Source: Pseudomonas lini
Lineage (GTDB): Bacteria > Pseudomonadota > Gammaproteobacteria > Pseudomonadales > Pseudomonadaceae
Assembly: GCF_030812475.1 (NCBI RefSeq)
Contig: NZ_JAUSSR010000001.1
Span: 310,001 to 374,000 of the forward strand
Direction: 5' to 3'
Length of the DNA stretch: 64,000 nucleotides
The position numbers and the translations under genes are program-made. Positions 52,531 to 63,548 of the stretch are shown piece by piece (the first letter of the stretch is position 1; every line of letters begins with the position of its first letter). The notes beneath the pieces were generated by a model. That model did no database searches. It was given only the letters and a program-made list of their open reading frames with translations, and was not told the origin of the DNA.

Positions 52531-52562
52531 CAAAAACGGCCCCTATAAACAGAGGCCGTTCC
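52527..52562 (-). terminator. Intrinsic terminator of gltA
   Basis: Read on the minus strand, AACGGCC and GGCCGTT form a stem around an 11-nt loop, followed by TTTTTG. It lies 35 bp after the gltA stop. Confidence 0.85.
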
Positions 52563-52596
52563 CGGTACAGCTCAAGACATCATCGCAAGACAGGTC

Positions 52597-53886
52597 TTAT
52601 TTGCGGTCTTCCAGATCTGGAATGTCACGCGACTCGTAGCCGGTGTACAACTGCCGCGGACGGCCGATCTTGTACGGGCTGGAGAGCATTTCTTTCCAGT
52701 GGGAGATCCAGCCGACGGTCCGCGCCAAGGCGAAGATCACGGTGAACATGCTGGTTGGAATGCCGATCGCCTTGAGGATGATCCCCGAGTAGAAGTCGAC
52801 GTTCGGGTACAGCGAGCGCTCGATGAAGTACGGGTCGGTCAGGGCGATCTCTTCCAGGCGCATGGCCAGTTCGAGTTGCGGATCGTTGGTAATGCCCAAC
52901 TCTTTCAGCACTTCGTCGCAGGTCTGCTTCATCACGGTGGCGCGTGGGTCGCGGTTTTTGTAGACCCGGTGACCGAAGCCCATTAGTTTGAACGGATCGT
53001 CCTTGTCCTTGGCCTTGGCGATGTACTGGTCGATGTTCGAGACATCGCCAATTTCGTCAAGCATGGACAGGACGGCTTCGTTCGCGCCGCCGTGGGCAGG
53101 GCCCCACAGTGCAGCGATACCGGCGGCGATACAGGCGAACGGGTTGGCACCCGACGAACCGGCCAGGCGCACGGTGGAGGTCGATGCGTTCTGCTCGTGG
53201 TCGGCATGGAGGATGAAGATCTTGTCCATGGCCTTGGCGAGTACCGGGCTGATCGGTTTGATCTCGCACGGGGTGTTGAACATCATGTGCAGGAAGTTTT
53301 CCGCGTACGTCAGATCGTTGCGCGGGTACATCATGGGTTGACCCATGGAGTACTTGTAAACCATCGCTGCCAGGGTCGGCATCTTGGCCACCAGGCGGAC
53401 CGCGGAGATTTCGCGATGCTGGGGGTTCTTGATGTCCAGGGAGTCGTGGTAGAAGGCCGAGAGGGCGCCGACTACACCGCACATGACGGCCATCGGGTGG
53501 GCGTCGCGACGGAAGCCGTTGAAGAAGGTCTTCAACTGCTCGTGAACCATGGTGTGGTTCTTCACGGTGCTGACGAAGTGGGCCTTCTGTTCTGCGGTCG
53601 GCAACTCGCCGTTGAGCAGCAGATAGCAGGTTTCCAGGTAGTCCGACTTTTCAGCCAACTGTTCGATCGGGTAGCCGCGGTGCAGCAGGATGCCGTTATC
53701 GCCGTCGATATAGGTGATCTTCGACTCGCAGGAAGCGGTCGACATGAAGCCAGGGTCAAAGGTGAAACGGCCCGTGGCCGTCAGGCCCCGAACATCGATA
53801 ACATCGGGACCAACGGTGCCGGTTAAAATGGGCAGCTCGACGGGGGCAGCGCCCTCGATGATCAACTGCGCTTTTTTGTCAGCCAT
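52597..53886 (-). CDS. gltA: Citrate synthase (type II)
   Basis: 429 residues. Catalytic regions: [13 protein letters not shown] (His), [15 protein letters not shown] (His/Asp region) and an active-site Asp near the C-terminus (YPNVDFYSG). The N-terminal domain typical of hexameric NADH-sensitive enzymes is present ([20 protein letters not shown]). It condenses acetyl-CoA and oxaloacetate. AGGAGG lies before the ATG. It is divergent from the sdh-suc genes. Confidence 0.96.
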   Translation of the reverse strand: MADKKAQLIIEGAAPVELPILTGTVGPDVIDVRGLTATGRFTFDPGFMSTASCESKITYIDGDNGILLHRGYPIEQLAEKSDYLETCYLLLNGELPTAEQKAHFVSTVKNHTMVHEQLKTFFNGFRRDAHPMAVMCGVVGALSAFYHDSLDIKNPQHREISAVRLVAKMPTLAAMVYKYSMGQPMMYPRNDLTYAENFLHMMFNTPCEIKPISPVLAKAMDKIFILHADHEQNASTSTVRLAGSSGANPFACIAAGIAALWGPAHGGANEAVLSMLDEIGDVSNIDQYIAKAKDKDDPFKLMGFGHRVYKNRDPRATVMKQTCDEVLKELGITNDPQLELAMRLEEIALTDPYFIERSLYPNVDFYSGIILKAIGIPTSMFTVIFALARTVGWISHWKEMLSSPYKIGRPRQLYTGYESRDIPDLEDRK

Positions 53887-53944
53887 GTGGCCTCCTATTT
53901 ATGCTTGAAATCATCAGACAGACCCCCCACGCAGGGCCCGCACC

Positions 53945-53972
53945 ACTATAGTGAGATAAATTCGAATGTCAA
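53945..53972 (-). promoter_or_regulatory. Sigma-70 promoter of gltA
   Basis: On the minus strand TTGACA (53972-53967) and TATAGT (53950-53945) are separated by 16 bp, a near-consensus promoter about 60 bp before the gltA start. Confidence 0.75.
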
Positions 53973-54086
53973 TTTGACTAAACTCTTGCTCCAGAAGGCT
54001 TTAACCCGACTTTTTCCTCGAAATTGACTGCCATTTACGCCTTTTATCCAACTTGTGCAATGCGCTATTAGGGGAAGGTGAACGCG

Positions 54087-54115
54087 TTGTCATTAGTGAC
54101 CTAACTGTCTATACT
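54087..54115 (+). promoter_or_regulatory. Sigma-70 promoter of the sdh-suc operon
   Basis: TTGTCA (54087-54092) and TATACT (54110-54115) are separated by 17 bp, 135 bp before sdhC. The leader that follows contains an A-rich stretch (GTGAAAAAAAAGCC) directly before the sdhC GTG, with no clear Shine-Dalgarno sequence. Confidence 0.7.
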
Positions 54116-54249
54116 CGGCCACCGACCGCCAGGGGCTTTTGGGCCTGCTTTATTGGGGGTCGCATCCCTGGGTGGTGGTTACCTGACCAGTGCACTCCCC
54201 AACAACTTTGCCCTGATTGTTAGGGGCTCTTCAGTGTGAAAAAAAAGCC

Positions 54250-54624
54250 GTGAAAAGCCAACGACCTGTAAACCTAGACCTAAGGACCATCAAACTCCCC
54301 ATCACCGGCGTTACGTCGTTTCTTCACCGTGTTTCCGGCATCATCCTCTTCCTGGGCCTTGGCTTCATGCTTTATGCATTGGGCAAATCCCTGGGTTCCG
54401 AGGAAGGTTTTGCCGACGTGAAGGCAACCTTGACCAGCCCGCTGGCCAAGTTCGTAGCATGGGGCCTCCTGTCCGCTCTTCTGTATCACCTGGTAGCCGG
54501 TGTGCGCCACTTGATCATGGACATGGGCATCGGTGAGACGCTGGAAGGCGGCACACTGGGCTCGAAAATTATCATCGCCGTTTCCGTGGTGTTGATCGTT
54601 CTGGCAGGAGTTTGGATATGGTAA
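54250..54624 (+). CDS. sdhC: Succinate dehydrogenase cytochrome b subunit SdhC
   Basis: 124 residues, three membrane helices; heme-ligand region SALLYHLVAGVRHLIMDMG, quinone-site region TSFLHRVSGIILF. The GTG at 54250 (MKSQRPVNLDLRTIKLPITG) matches P. aeruginosa SdhC closely. The stop lies inside the sdhD start region (ATGGTAA). Confidence 0.95.
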   Translation: MKSQRPVNLDLRTIKLPITGVTSFLHRVSGIILFLGLGFMLYALGKSLGSEEGFADVKATLTSPLAKFVAWGLLSALLYHLVAGVRHLIMDMGIGETLEGGTLGSKIIIAVSVVLIVLAGVWIW

Positions 54625-54986
54625 CCAGCGTTACGAACCTTTCGCGTTCCGGTCTTTATGACTGGATGGCGCAACGTGTGTCTGCGGTCGTTCTCGCGGC
54701 TTATTTCATTTTCCTAATCGGATACCTCGTTGCGAACCCGGGCATTGGCTACGACCAATGGCATGGCCTGTTCGCCCACAACGGGATGCGTATCTTCAGT
54801 CTGCTGGCCCTTGTGGCCCTGGGCGCTCACGCCTGGGTCGGCATGTGGACCATCGCGACCGACTACCTGACGCCCATGGCGCTGGGCAAGTCCGCGACTG
54901 CAGTACGTTTCCTTTTCCAGGCAGTATGCGGCGTTGCGATGTTCGCTTACTTCGTCTGGGGTGTGCAGATTCTCTGGGGTATCTGA
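54618..54986 (+). CDS. sdhD: Succinate dehydrogenase membrane anchor SdhD
   Basis: 122 residues with three helices (VVLAAYFIFLIGYLVANPG, IFSLLALVALGAHAWVGMWT, FLFQAVCGVAMFAYFVWGVQ); the His in GAHAWVGMW is the expected ligand or quinone-site region. ATG 54618 overlaps the sdhC end by seven bases. Confidence 0.95.
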   Translation: MVTSVTNLSRSGLYDWMAQRVSAVVLAAYFIFLIGYLVANPGIGYDQWHGLFAHNGMRIFSLLALVALGAHAWVGMWTIATDYLTPMALGKSATAVRFLFQAVCGVAMFAYFVWGVQILWGI

Positions 54987-54989
54987 TTC

Positions 54990-56762
54990 ATGGCTAACAT
55001 TCCAACGATTTCTTTCGACGCCATCATTATCGGTGGTGGCGGTGCCGGCATGCGCGCGGCGCTGCAACTGGCGCAAGGCGGTCACAAGACTGCCGTGATC
55101 ACCAAGGTTTTCCCGACCCGTTCGCACACTGTTTCCGCTCAGGGTGGCATTACCTGCGCCATCGCTTCGGCTGATCCGAACGATGACTGGCGCTGGCACA
55201 TGTACGATACCGTCAAGGGTTCCGACTACATCGGTGACCAGGACGCTATCGAATACATGTGTCAGGAAGGCCCGGCTGCGGTATTTGAACTGGACCACAT
55301 GGGTCTGCCGTTCTCCCGTACCGAACAAGGTCGTATCTACCAGCGTCCATTCGGCGGTCAGTCGAAGGATTACGGTAAAGGTGGCCAGGCTGCCCGCACC
55401 TGCGCCGCGTCCGACCGTACCGGTCACGCGCTGCTGCACACGCTTTATCAGGGCAACCTGAAAGCCGGCACCACGTTCCTGAACGAGTACTACGCTGTTG
55501 ACCTGGTGAAGAACTCGCAAGGCGAGTTCGTTGGCGTTATCGCCATCTGCATCGAAACCGGTGAAACCAGCTACATCCGCGCCAAGGCCACCGTGCTGGC
55601 CACAGGCGGTGCCGGTCGTATCTACTCGTCCACCACCAACGCCCTGATCAACACCGGTGACGGCGTCGGCATGGCCCTGCGTGCGGGCGTGCCGGTGCAA
55701 GACATCGAAATGTGGCAGTTCCACCCGACCGGCATCGCCGGCGCCGGTGTACTGGTTACTGAAGGTTGCCGTGGTGAAGGTGGTTACCTCATCAACAAGC
55801 ACGGTGAGCGTTTCATGGAGCGTTACGCTCCGAACGCCAAGGACCTTGCCGGTCGTGACGTTGTTGCCCGTTCGATGGTTAAAGAGATCATCGCCGGCAA
55901 CGGTTGCGGTCCGAATGGCGACCACGTCTTGCTCAAGCTCGATCACCTGGGCGAAGAAGTACTGCACAGCCGTCTGCCAGGCATCTGCGAACTGTCCAAG
56001 ACATTTGCTCACGTTGACCCGGTGGTTGCTCCGGTTCCGGTCGTTCCAACTTGCCACTATATGATGGGCGGTGTTCCGACCAACATTCATGGCCAGGCGA
56101 TCACCCAGGATGCCGAAGGCGTCGACACCATCATCCCTGGCCTGTTTGCAGTGGGTGAAGTGGCTTGCGTATCGGTTCACGGTGCCAACCGTCTAGGCGG
56201 CAACTCGTTGCTCGATCTGGTTGTGTTCGGTCGTGCGGCGGGTCTGCACCTGGAAAAAGCGCTGACCGACGGTATCGAGTACGACGACGCCACCGACGCC
56301 AACATTGAAACGGCCCTGGCCCGTCTGTCCGCTCTGAACGAGCGTACCGATGGCGAAGACGTGGCAACCCTGCGACGCGAGCTGCAAAGCTGCATGCAGA
56401 ACTACTTCGGTGTATTCCGTACCGGCGAATACATGCAGAAGGGTATTGCCCAGCTGGCTGATCTGCGCGTGCGTATCGCCAACGTCAAGATCAACGATAA
56501 GTCGCAGGCGTTCAACACTGCACGTATCGAAGCGCTGGAACTGCAGAACCTGCTGGAAGTGGCCGAAGCCACCGCCATCGCTGCAGAGATCCGCAAAGAG
56601 TCCCGCGGCGCTCACGCCCGTGAAGACTTCGAAGATCGCGACGACGAAAACTGGCTGTGCCACACCCTGTACTTCCCGGGTGACAAGCGCGTGACCAAGC
56701 GTGCTGTGAACTTCTCGCCGAAGACTGTTCCGACTTTTGAACCCAAGATTCGGACTTATTAA
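54990..56762 (+). CDS. sdhA: Succinate dehydrogenase flavoprotein SdhA
   Basis: 590 residues. Dinucleotide-binding site [20 protein letters not shown], covalent-FAD His in [11 protein letters not shown], active-site segments [37 protein letters not shown] and [20 protein letters not shown]. It oxidises succinate to fumarate. It begins three bases after the sdhD stop. Confidence 0.97.
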   Translation: MANIPTISFDAIIIGGGGAGMRAALQLAQGGHKTAVITKVFPTRSHTVSAQGGITCAIASADPNDDWRWHMYDTVKGSDYIGDQDAIEYMCQEGPAAVFELDHMGLPFSRTEQGRIYQRPFGGQSKDYGKGGQAARTCAASDRTGHALLHTLYQGNLKAGTTFLNEYYAVDLVKNSQGEFVGVIAICIETGETSYIRAKATVLATGGAGRIYSSTTNALINTGDGVGMALRAGVPVQDIEMWQFHPTGIAGAGVLVTEGCRGEGGYLINKHGERFMERYAPNAKDLAGRDVVARSMVKEIIAGNGCGPNGDHVLLKLDHLGEEVLHSRLPGICELSKTFAHVDPVVAPVPVVPTCHYMMGGVPTNIHGQAITQDAEGVDTIIPGLFAVGEVACVSVHGANRLGGNSLLDLVVFGRAAGLHLEKALTDGIEYDDATDANIETALARLSALNERTDGEDVATLRRELQSCMQNYFGVFRTGEYMQKGIAQLADLRVRIANVKINDKSQAFNTARIEALELQNLLEVAEATAIAAEIRKESRGAHAREDFEDRDDENWLCHTLYFPGDKRVTKRAVNFSPKTVPTFEPKIRTY

Positions 56763-56773
56763 GGGTGGCCGCC

Positions 56774-57478
56774 ATGTTGAAAGTCAGTGTTTATCGCTAC
56801 AACCCTGATCAGGACGCTGCGCCGTTCATGCAGGAATTTACGGTCGATACCGGTGGTAAAGACCTGATGGTGCTGGACGTGCTGGCCCTGATCAAAGAGC
56901 AGGACGAAGGTTTCTCCTATCGTCGCTCTTGCCGTGAAGGTGTTTGCGGTTCCGACGGCATGAACATCAACGGCAAAAACGGCCTGGCGTGCGTCACGCC
57001 GCTGTCTGCCGTTGTAAAAGGTAACAAGCTGATCGTTCGTCCGCTGCCAGGTTTGCCGGTTATCCGTGACCTGGTCGTCGATATGAGCATCTTCTACAAG
57101 CAATACGAAAAAGTTCAGCCTTACCTGCAGAACGACACGCCGGCTCCGGCCATCGAACGTCTGCAGACCCCGGAAGAGCGTGAAAAGCTCGACGGTCTGT
57201 ACGAGTGCATTCTGTGCGCTTGCTGCTCGACCTCCTGCCCGTCCTTCTGGTGGAACCCGGACAAGTTCCTGGGCCCGGCTGCCCTGCTGCAAGCGTACCG
57301 CTTCCTGGCAGACAGCCGCGACACCAAGACTGCCGAGCGTCTGGCTGCGCTGGATGACCCGTTCAGCGTTTTCCGCTGCCGGAGCATCATGAACTGCGTC
57401 AACGTCTGTCCGAAAGGCCTGAACCCGACCAGGGCCATCGGTCACATTCGTAACATGCTTCTGCAAAGCGGCGTGTGA
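56774..57478 (+). CDS. sdhB: Succinate dehydrogenase iron-sulfur subunit SdhB
   Basis: 234 residues. 2Fe-2S cluster Cys in SCREGVCGSDGMNINGKNGL and C; 4Fe-4S and 3Fe-4S Cys in CILCACCSTSCPSFWWNP and CRSIMNCVNVCPKGLNP. ATG 56774 (MLKVSVYRYNPDQD) is preferred to the GTG at 56765, matching P. aeruginosa. AAGGGTGG is the ribosome binding site. Confidence 0.97.
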   Translation: MLKVSVYRYNPDQDAAPFMQEFTVDTGGKDLMVLDVLALIKEQDEGFSYRRSCREGVCGSDGMNINGKNGLACVTPLSAVVKGNKLIVRPLPGLPVIRDLVVDMSIFYKQYEKVQPYLQNDTPAPAIERLQTPEEREKLDGLYECILCACCSTSCPSFWWNPDKFLGPAALLQAYRFLADSRDTKTAERLAALDDPFSVFRCRSIMNCVNVCPKGLNPTRAIGHIRNMLLQSGV

Positions 57479-57518
57479 TTCAGCTGTAGTACCCGCAAGA
57501 CCGCTGTACCCGTAGATG

Positions 57519-57552
57519 CTACGGCGCAGGCTTCAACCGGCGCCGTAGTTTT
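57519..57552 (+). terminator. Stem-loop with short T-tract between sdhB and sucA
   Basis: CTACGGCGC (57519-57527) pairs with GCGCCGTAG (57540-57548), followed by TTTT. It is a possible terminator or attenuator in the 262-bp gap. A second weaker stem (GAGCAGCAGC...GGCTGCGGCTC) follows at about 57558-57586. No further gene is seen in the gap. Confidence 0.55.
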
Positions 57553-57740
57553 AACCTGAGCAGCAGCTACAAAGGCTGCGGCTCTTATTTTGAAGAAATG
57601 AGACAAGCAGGGGCATCCGGGCTGGTACCCGGACTATCAGCGTGATCCTAGGTGGCTTGTTTTGGTCGCTGCATTTGGACTTCTGCAAGTTTGCTCGGTG
57701 TCGACGCCGGTGGTGTTCCCCTAACCGAGGGTGACCAAGC

Positions 57741-60572
57741 ATGCAAGAAAGCGTGATGCAGCGCATGTGGAACAGCGCCTACCTATCCGGTAGTAACGCT
57801 GCCTATGTGGAAGAGCTCTATGAGCTCTACCTGCACGACCCTAACGCTGTGCCAGAAGAGTGGCGCACCTACTTTCAGAAGTTGCCTGCCGACGGCAACA
57901 CTGCCACCGATGTTTCGCACTCCACGATTCGCGATCATTTCGTCTTGCTGGCAAAGAACCAGCGCCGCGCCCAACCGGTTTCCGCCGGCAGCGTGAGCAG
58001 TGAGCACGAGAAGAAGCAAGTTGAAGTGCTGCGATTGATCCAGGCCTACCGTATGCGTGGCCACCAGGCAGCCCAGCTTGACCCGCTGGGGCTGTGGCAG
58101 CGTCCTGCACCTGCAGACCTGTCGATCAATCATTACGGCTTGACCAATGCCGATCTTGATACGACCTTCCGTGCCGGCGACCTGTTCATCGGCAAAGAGG
58201 AGGCGAGCCTACGCGAAATTCACGAAGCGTTGCAGCAGACATATTGCCGCACCATCGGCGCTGAATTTACGCACATCACCGATTCCGAGCAGCGCCAGTG
58301 GTTCCAGCAGCGTCTGGAAAGCGTGCGTGGGCGTCCGACGTACTCCGCCGACATCAAGAGCCACTTGCTTGAGCGCGTGACTGCCGGCGAAGGCCTGGAA
58401 AAATACCTGGGCACCAAATACCCGGGCACCAAGCGTTTCGGTCTGGAAGGCGGCGAGAGCCTGATTCCGATGCTCGACGAGTTGATCCAGCGTTCCGGTT
58501 CCTACGGCACCAAGGAAATCGTCATTGGCATGGCCCACCGCGGCCGTCTGAACGTGCTGGTCAACACCTTCGGCAAGAACCCGCGCGAGCTGTTCGACGA
58601 GTTCGAAGGCAAGAAGAAGGTCGAGCTGGGTTCCGGTGACGTTAAATATCACCAGGGCTTCTCGTCCAACGTCATGACCACCGGCGGCGAAGTCCACCTG
58701 GCGATGGCGTTCAACCCGTCCCACCTGGAAATCGTTTCTCCAGTGGTCGAAGGTTCGGTTCGCGCCCGTCAGGATCGTCGCAACGACCCTACCGGCGAGA
58801 AGGTTCTGCCGATCTCCATCCACGGCGACGCGGCATTCGCCGGTCAGGGCGTGGTGATGGAAACCTTCCAGATGTCGCAGACCCGCGGTTTCAAGACCGG
58901 CGGCACCGTGCACATCGTGATCAACAACCAGGTCGGTTTCACCATCAGCAACCCGCTGGACTCGCGTTCCACCGAGTACGCCACCGACGTTGCGAAAATG
59001 ATCCAGGCGCCGATCCTCCATGTAAATGGCGATGATCCGGAAGCCGTGTTGTTCGTGACCCAGCTGGCCATCGACTACCGCATGCAATACAAGCGCGACG
59101 TGGTGATCGACCTGGTCTGCTACCGTCGTCGCGGCCACAACGAGGCCGACGAGCCGAGCGGTACCCAGCCTCTGATGTATCAGCAGATCGCCAAGCAGCG
59201 CACCACCCGTGAACTGTATGCCGATCGTCTGACCCAGGCCGGTGTGCTCGACGCCGAGCGTGTTCAGGCGAAAATCGATGAATACCGCAACGCGCTGGAC
59301 AATGGCCTGCATGTTGTAAAAAGCCTGGTCAAGGAGCCGAACAAAGAGTTGTTCGTGGACTGGCGTCCGTATCTGGGCCACGCCTGGACCGCGCGTCACG
59401 ATACCCGCTTCGATCTGAAAACCTTGCAGGAACTGTCCGCCAAGCTGCTGGAGATTCCGGAAGGCTTCGTGGTTCAGCGCCAGGTCTCGAAAATCTACGA
59501 AGACCGTCAGAAGATGCAAGCCGGCGGCCTGCCGATCAACTGGGGTTACGCCGAAACCATGGCGTACGCGACCCTTGCGTTCGAAGGTCACCCGATTCGC
59601 ATGACAGGTCAGGACATCGGTCGCGGTACGTTCTCGCACCGTCACGCCGTCCTGCACAACCAGAAAGACACCGGCAGCTACATTCCGCTGCAGAATCTGT
59701 ACAAGGGTCAGCCACGCTTCGACCTGTACGATTCGTTCCTGTCCGAGGAAGCGGTCCTGGCGTTCGAATACGGTTATTCGACCACCACGCCTGAGGCGCT
59801 GGTTATCTGGGAAGCCCAGTTCGGCGACTTCGCCAACGGTGCCCAGGTGGTTATCGACCAGTTCATCACCAGTGGCGAGCACAAGTGGGGCCGTCTCTGC
59901 GGTCTGACCATGCTGCTGCCGCACGGTTATGAAGGCCAGGGGCCGGAGCACTCGTCGGCTCGTCTGGAGCGTTACCTGCAGCTGTGCGCCGAGCACAACA
60001 TTCAGGTAGCCGTACCGACTACACCGGCTCAGATCTACCACTTGCTGCGTCGTCAGGTGATTCGCCCGCTGCGCAAGCCATTGATCGTGCTGACGCCGAA
60101 GTCGTTGCTGCGCCACAAGCTCGCCGTGTCTACCCTGGAAGATCTGGCCGAAGGTTCGTTCCAGACCGTTATCCCGGAAATCGATGCACTGGATCCGAAA
60201 AAGGTCAAGCGCGTTGTTCTGTGCAGCGGCAAGGTCTACTACGACTTGCTGGAAAAACGCCGTGCCGAAGGTCGTGAAGACATCGCTATCGTGCGTCTCG
60301 AGCAGCTGTACCCGTTCCCTGAGGACGACCTGATGGAGACGCTCGCCCCTTACACCAACCTCGAACACGTGGTCTGGTGCCAGGAAGAGCCGATGAACCA
60401 GGGCGCCTGGTACAGCAGCCAGCATCACATGCGTCGCAGTCTGAACAACCACAAGAAAGGCCTGGTCCTGGAATACGCGGGTCGTGAGGCGTCCGCCGCA
60501 CCGGCTTGTGGTTACGCATCGATGCACGCTGAGCAGCAGGAACAACTGCTGCAAGACGCCTTTACTGTTTAA
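57741..60572 (+). CDS. sucA: 2-oxoglutarate dehydrogenase E1
   Basis: 943 residues, ThDP-dependent decarboxylase. N-terminal E1o motif SGSNAAYVEELYELYLHDPN; ThDP site GMAHRGRLNVLVN and IHGDAAFAGQGVV; VCYRRRGHNEADEPS; C-terminal transketolase-like part MTGQDIGRGTFSHRHAVLHN. The length equals that of P. aeruginosa SucA. CCGAGGGTGA precedes the ATG. It is the first suc gene. Confidence 0.97.
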   Translation: MQESVMQRMWNSAYLSGSNAAYVEELYELYLHDPNAVPEEWRTYFQKLPADGNTATDVSHSTIRDHFVLLAKNQRRAQPVSAGSVSSEHEKKQVEVLRLIQAYRMRGHQAAQLDPLGLWQRPAPADLSINHYGLTNADLDTTFRAGDLFIGKEEASLREIHEALQQTYCRTIGAEFTHITDSEQRQWFQQRLESVRGRPTYSADIKSHLLERVTAGEGLEKYLGTKYPGTKRFGLEGGESLIPMLDELIQRSGSYGTKEIVIGMAHRGRLNVLVNTFGKNPRELFDEFEGKKKVELGSGDVKYHQGFSSNVMTTGGEVHLAMAFNPSHLEIVSPVVEGSVRARQDRRNDPTGEKVLPISIHGDAAFAGQGVVMETFQMSQTRGFKTGGTVHIVINNQVGFTISNPLDSRSTEYATDVAKMIQAPILHVNGDDPEAVLFVTQLAIDYRMQYKRDVVIDLVCYRRRGHNEADEPSGTQPLMYQQIAKQRTTRELYADRLTQAGVLDAERVQAKIDEYRNALDNGLHVVKSLVKEPNKELFVDWRPYLGHAWTARHDTRFDLKTLQELSAKLLEIPEGFVVQRQVSKIYEDRQKMQAGGLPINWGYAETMAYATLAFEGHPIRMTGQDIGRGTFSHRHAVLHNQKDTGSYIPLQNLYKGQPRFDLYDSFLSEEAVLAFEYGYSTTTPEALVIWEAQFGDFANGAQVVIDQFITSGEHKWGRLCGLTMLLPHGYEGQGPEHSSARLERYLQLCAEHNIQVAVPTTPAQIYHLLRRQVIRPLRKPLIVLTPKSLLRHKLAVSTLEDLAEGSFQTVIPEIDALDPKKVKRVVLCSGKVYYDLLEKRRAEGREDIAIVRLEQLYPFPEDDLMETLAPYTNLEHVVWCQEEPMNQGAWYSSQHHMRRSLNNHKKGLVLEYAGREASAAPACGYASMHAEQQEQLLQDAFTV

Positions 60573-60614
60573 CGCCTTCGCGCACCTGAAACCGAATTTA
60601 AGGACCCACAGATA

Positions 60615-61835
60615 ATGGCTATCGAAATCAAAGCCCCCACTTTCCCGGAATCGGTTGCCGATGGCACCGTTGCCACCTGGCACAAGCAGCCGGGCGACGC
60701 CGTCAAGCGTGATGACCTGATCGTCGACATCGAAACCGACAAAGTCGTACTGGAAGTGTTGGCTACCGCTGATGGCGTACTGGGCGCTATCGTCAAGAAC
60801 GAAGGCGACACGGTTCTGTCCGACGAAGTCCTGGGCTCCATCGAAGCGGGCGGCGCTGCTGCCGCTCCAGCCGCTGCCGCTGCTCCGGCCGCTGCACAGG
60901 CTGCCGCGCCAGCTGCCGAAGGCGAAGAAGATCCTGTCGCTGCACCGGCTGCTCGCAAGCTGGCTGAAGAAAACGGCATCAACATCGCTTCCGTTGCCGG
61001 TACCGGCAAAGGCGGTCGTGTCACCAAGGAAGACGTGGTAGCTGCCGTTGCCGCAAAGAAATCCGCTCCGGCTGCCGCGCCTGCCAAGGCTGCTGCTCCT
61101 GCCGCCGCTGCTCCAGTGTTCGCCGCCGGTGACCGCGTTGAAAAGCGCGTTCCAATGACTCGCCTGCGTGCCAAGGTTGCCGAGCGTCTGGTTGAAGCCC
61201 AGTCGAACATGGCGATGCTGACCACGTTCAACGAAGTCGACATGACCGAAGTCATGGCACTGCGCTCCAAGTACAAGGACCTGTTCGAGAAGTCCCACAA
61301 CGGCGTGCGCCTGGGCTTCATGTCGTTCTTCGTGAAAGCGGCCACCGAAGCGCTGAAACGCTTCCCGGCTGTCAACGCCTCGATCGACGGCGCCGATATC
61401 GTTTATCACGGCTACGCCGACGTCGGCGTGGCGGTTTCCAGCGACCGCGGTCTGGTGGTACCGGTTCTGCGTAACGCCGAACTGATGAGCCTGGCTGAAA
61501 TCGAAGGTGGCATCGCCACTTTCGGCAAGAAAGCCCGTGACGGCAAACTGTCGATGGACGAGATGACCGGTGGTACGTTCACCATCACCAACGGTGGTAC
61601 CTTCGGTTCGATGATGTCGACGCCGATCGTCAACCCGCCGCAAGCGGCCATCCTGGGCATGCACAACATTCTACAGCGTCCTATGGCGATCAACGGTCAG
61701 GTGGTTATCCGTCCGATGATGTACCTGGCGCTGTCCTACGATCACCGTCTGATCGATGGCAAAGAAGCTGTGACCTTCCTGGTTACCATCAAGAACCTGC
61801 TGGAAGACCCGGCTCGTTTGCTGCTGGATATCTGA
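60615..61835 (+). CDS. sucB: Dihydrolipoamide succinyltransferase E2
   Basis: 406 residues: lipoyl domain with Lys 43 ([11 protein letters not shown]), an Ala/Pro linker (about 78-105), E3-binding domain ([33 protein letters not shown]), a second Ala-rich linker, and the catalytic domain ending [16 protein letters not shown] with the active-site His. It transfers succinyl groups to CoA. It starts 42 bp after sucA. Confidence 0.97.
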   Translation: MAIEIKAPTFPESVADGTVATWHKQPGDAVKRDDLIVDIETDKVVLEVLATADGVLGAIVKNEGDTVLSDEVLGSIEAGGAAAAPAAAAAPAAAQAAAPAAEGEEDPVAAPAARKLAEENGINIASVAGTGKGGRVTKEDVVAAVAAKKSAPAAAPAKAAAPAAAAPVFAAGDRVEKRVPMTRLRAKVAERLVEAQSNMAMLTTFNEVDMTEVMALRSKYKDLFEKSHNGVRLGFMSFFVKAATEALKRFPAVNASIDGADIVYHGYADVGVAVSSDRGLVVPVLRNAELMSLAEIEGGIATFGKKARDGKLSMDEMTGGTFTITNGGTFGSMMSTPIVNPPQAAILGMHNILQRPMAINGQVVIRPMMYLALSYDHRLIDGKEAVTFLVTIKNLLEDPARLLLDI

Positions 61836-61932
61836 TAAAAGCAGCCGCGAGCTGCAAGATTCAAGCTGCAAGTAAAGGCAGTTTGGCTTGTCGCTCGCGG
61901 CCTGGAGCTTTTCGCTAAAGAGGATTTTTTGA
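61836..61932. other. sucB-lpdG gap with short direct repeat
   Basis: AGCTGCAAGATTCAAGCTGCAAG contains the heptamer GCTGCAA twice, and GCCGCGAGC recurs as inverted GCTCGCGGC downstream, so the gap can form a loose stem-loop. No T-tract follows. AGAGGA is the lpdG ribosome binding site. Confidence 0.4.
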
Positions 61933-63369
<1,437 letters not shown>

Positions 63370-63449
63370 GACAATAAGAAACCACGGCGGCTTGGCCCGT
63401 CGTGAGCCTTGCATGCAAGACTCACCGCGGAATATCCGCTGGACGCAGT

Positions 63450-63472
63450 CTTGCGTAGCCCAGCTACGCAAG
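63450..63472. repeat. Perfect 10-bp stem-loop between lpdG and sucC
   Basis: CTTGCGTAGC and GCTACGCAAG flank CCA. There is no T-tract, so a pause, processing or stability element fits better than a terminator; the 179-bp gap otherwise shows nothing. Confidence 0.6.
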
Positions 63473-63548
63473 CAGCAGTCACAGGTGGTGCGGCACTTGA
63501 ACGAGTGCAGCACCGAATGCGCAGTACCTAACGAAGACGGTAATAAGC

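Noticed and set aside
52264..52533. 89-codon hypothetical protein on the minus strand
   Set aside because: It lies wholly in a dispersed intergenic repeat and is probably not a gene.
58209..61664. 1151-codon open frame on the minus strand across sucA and sucB
   Set aside because: It is the antisense shadow of two certain genes with strong codon bias. It crosses their boundary, has no recognisable domain, and its product is a low-complexity His/Gln/Val-rich sequence.
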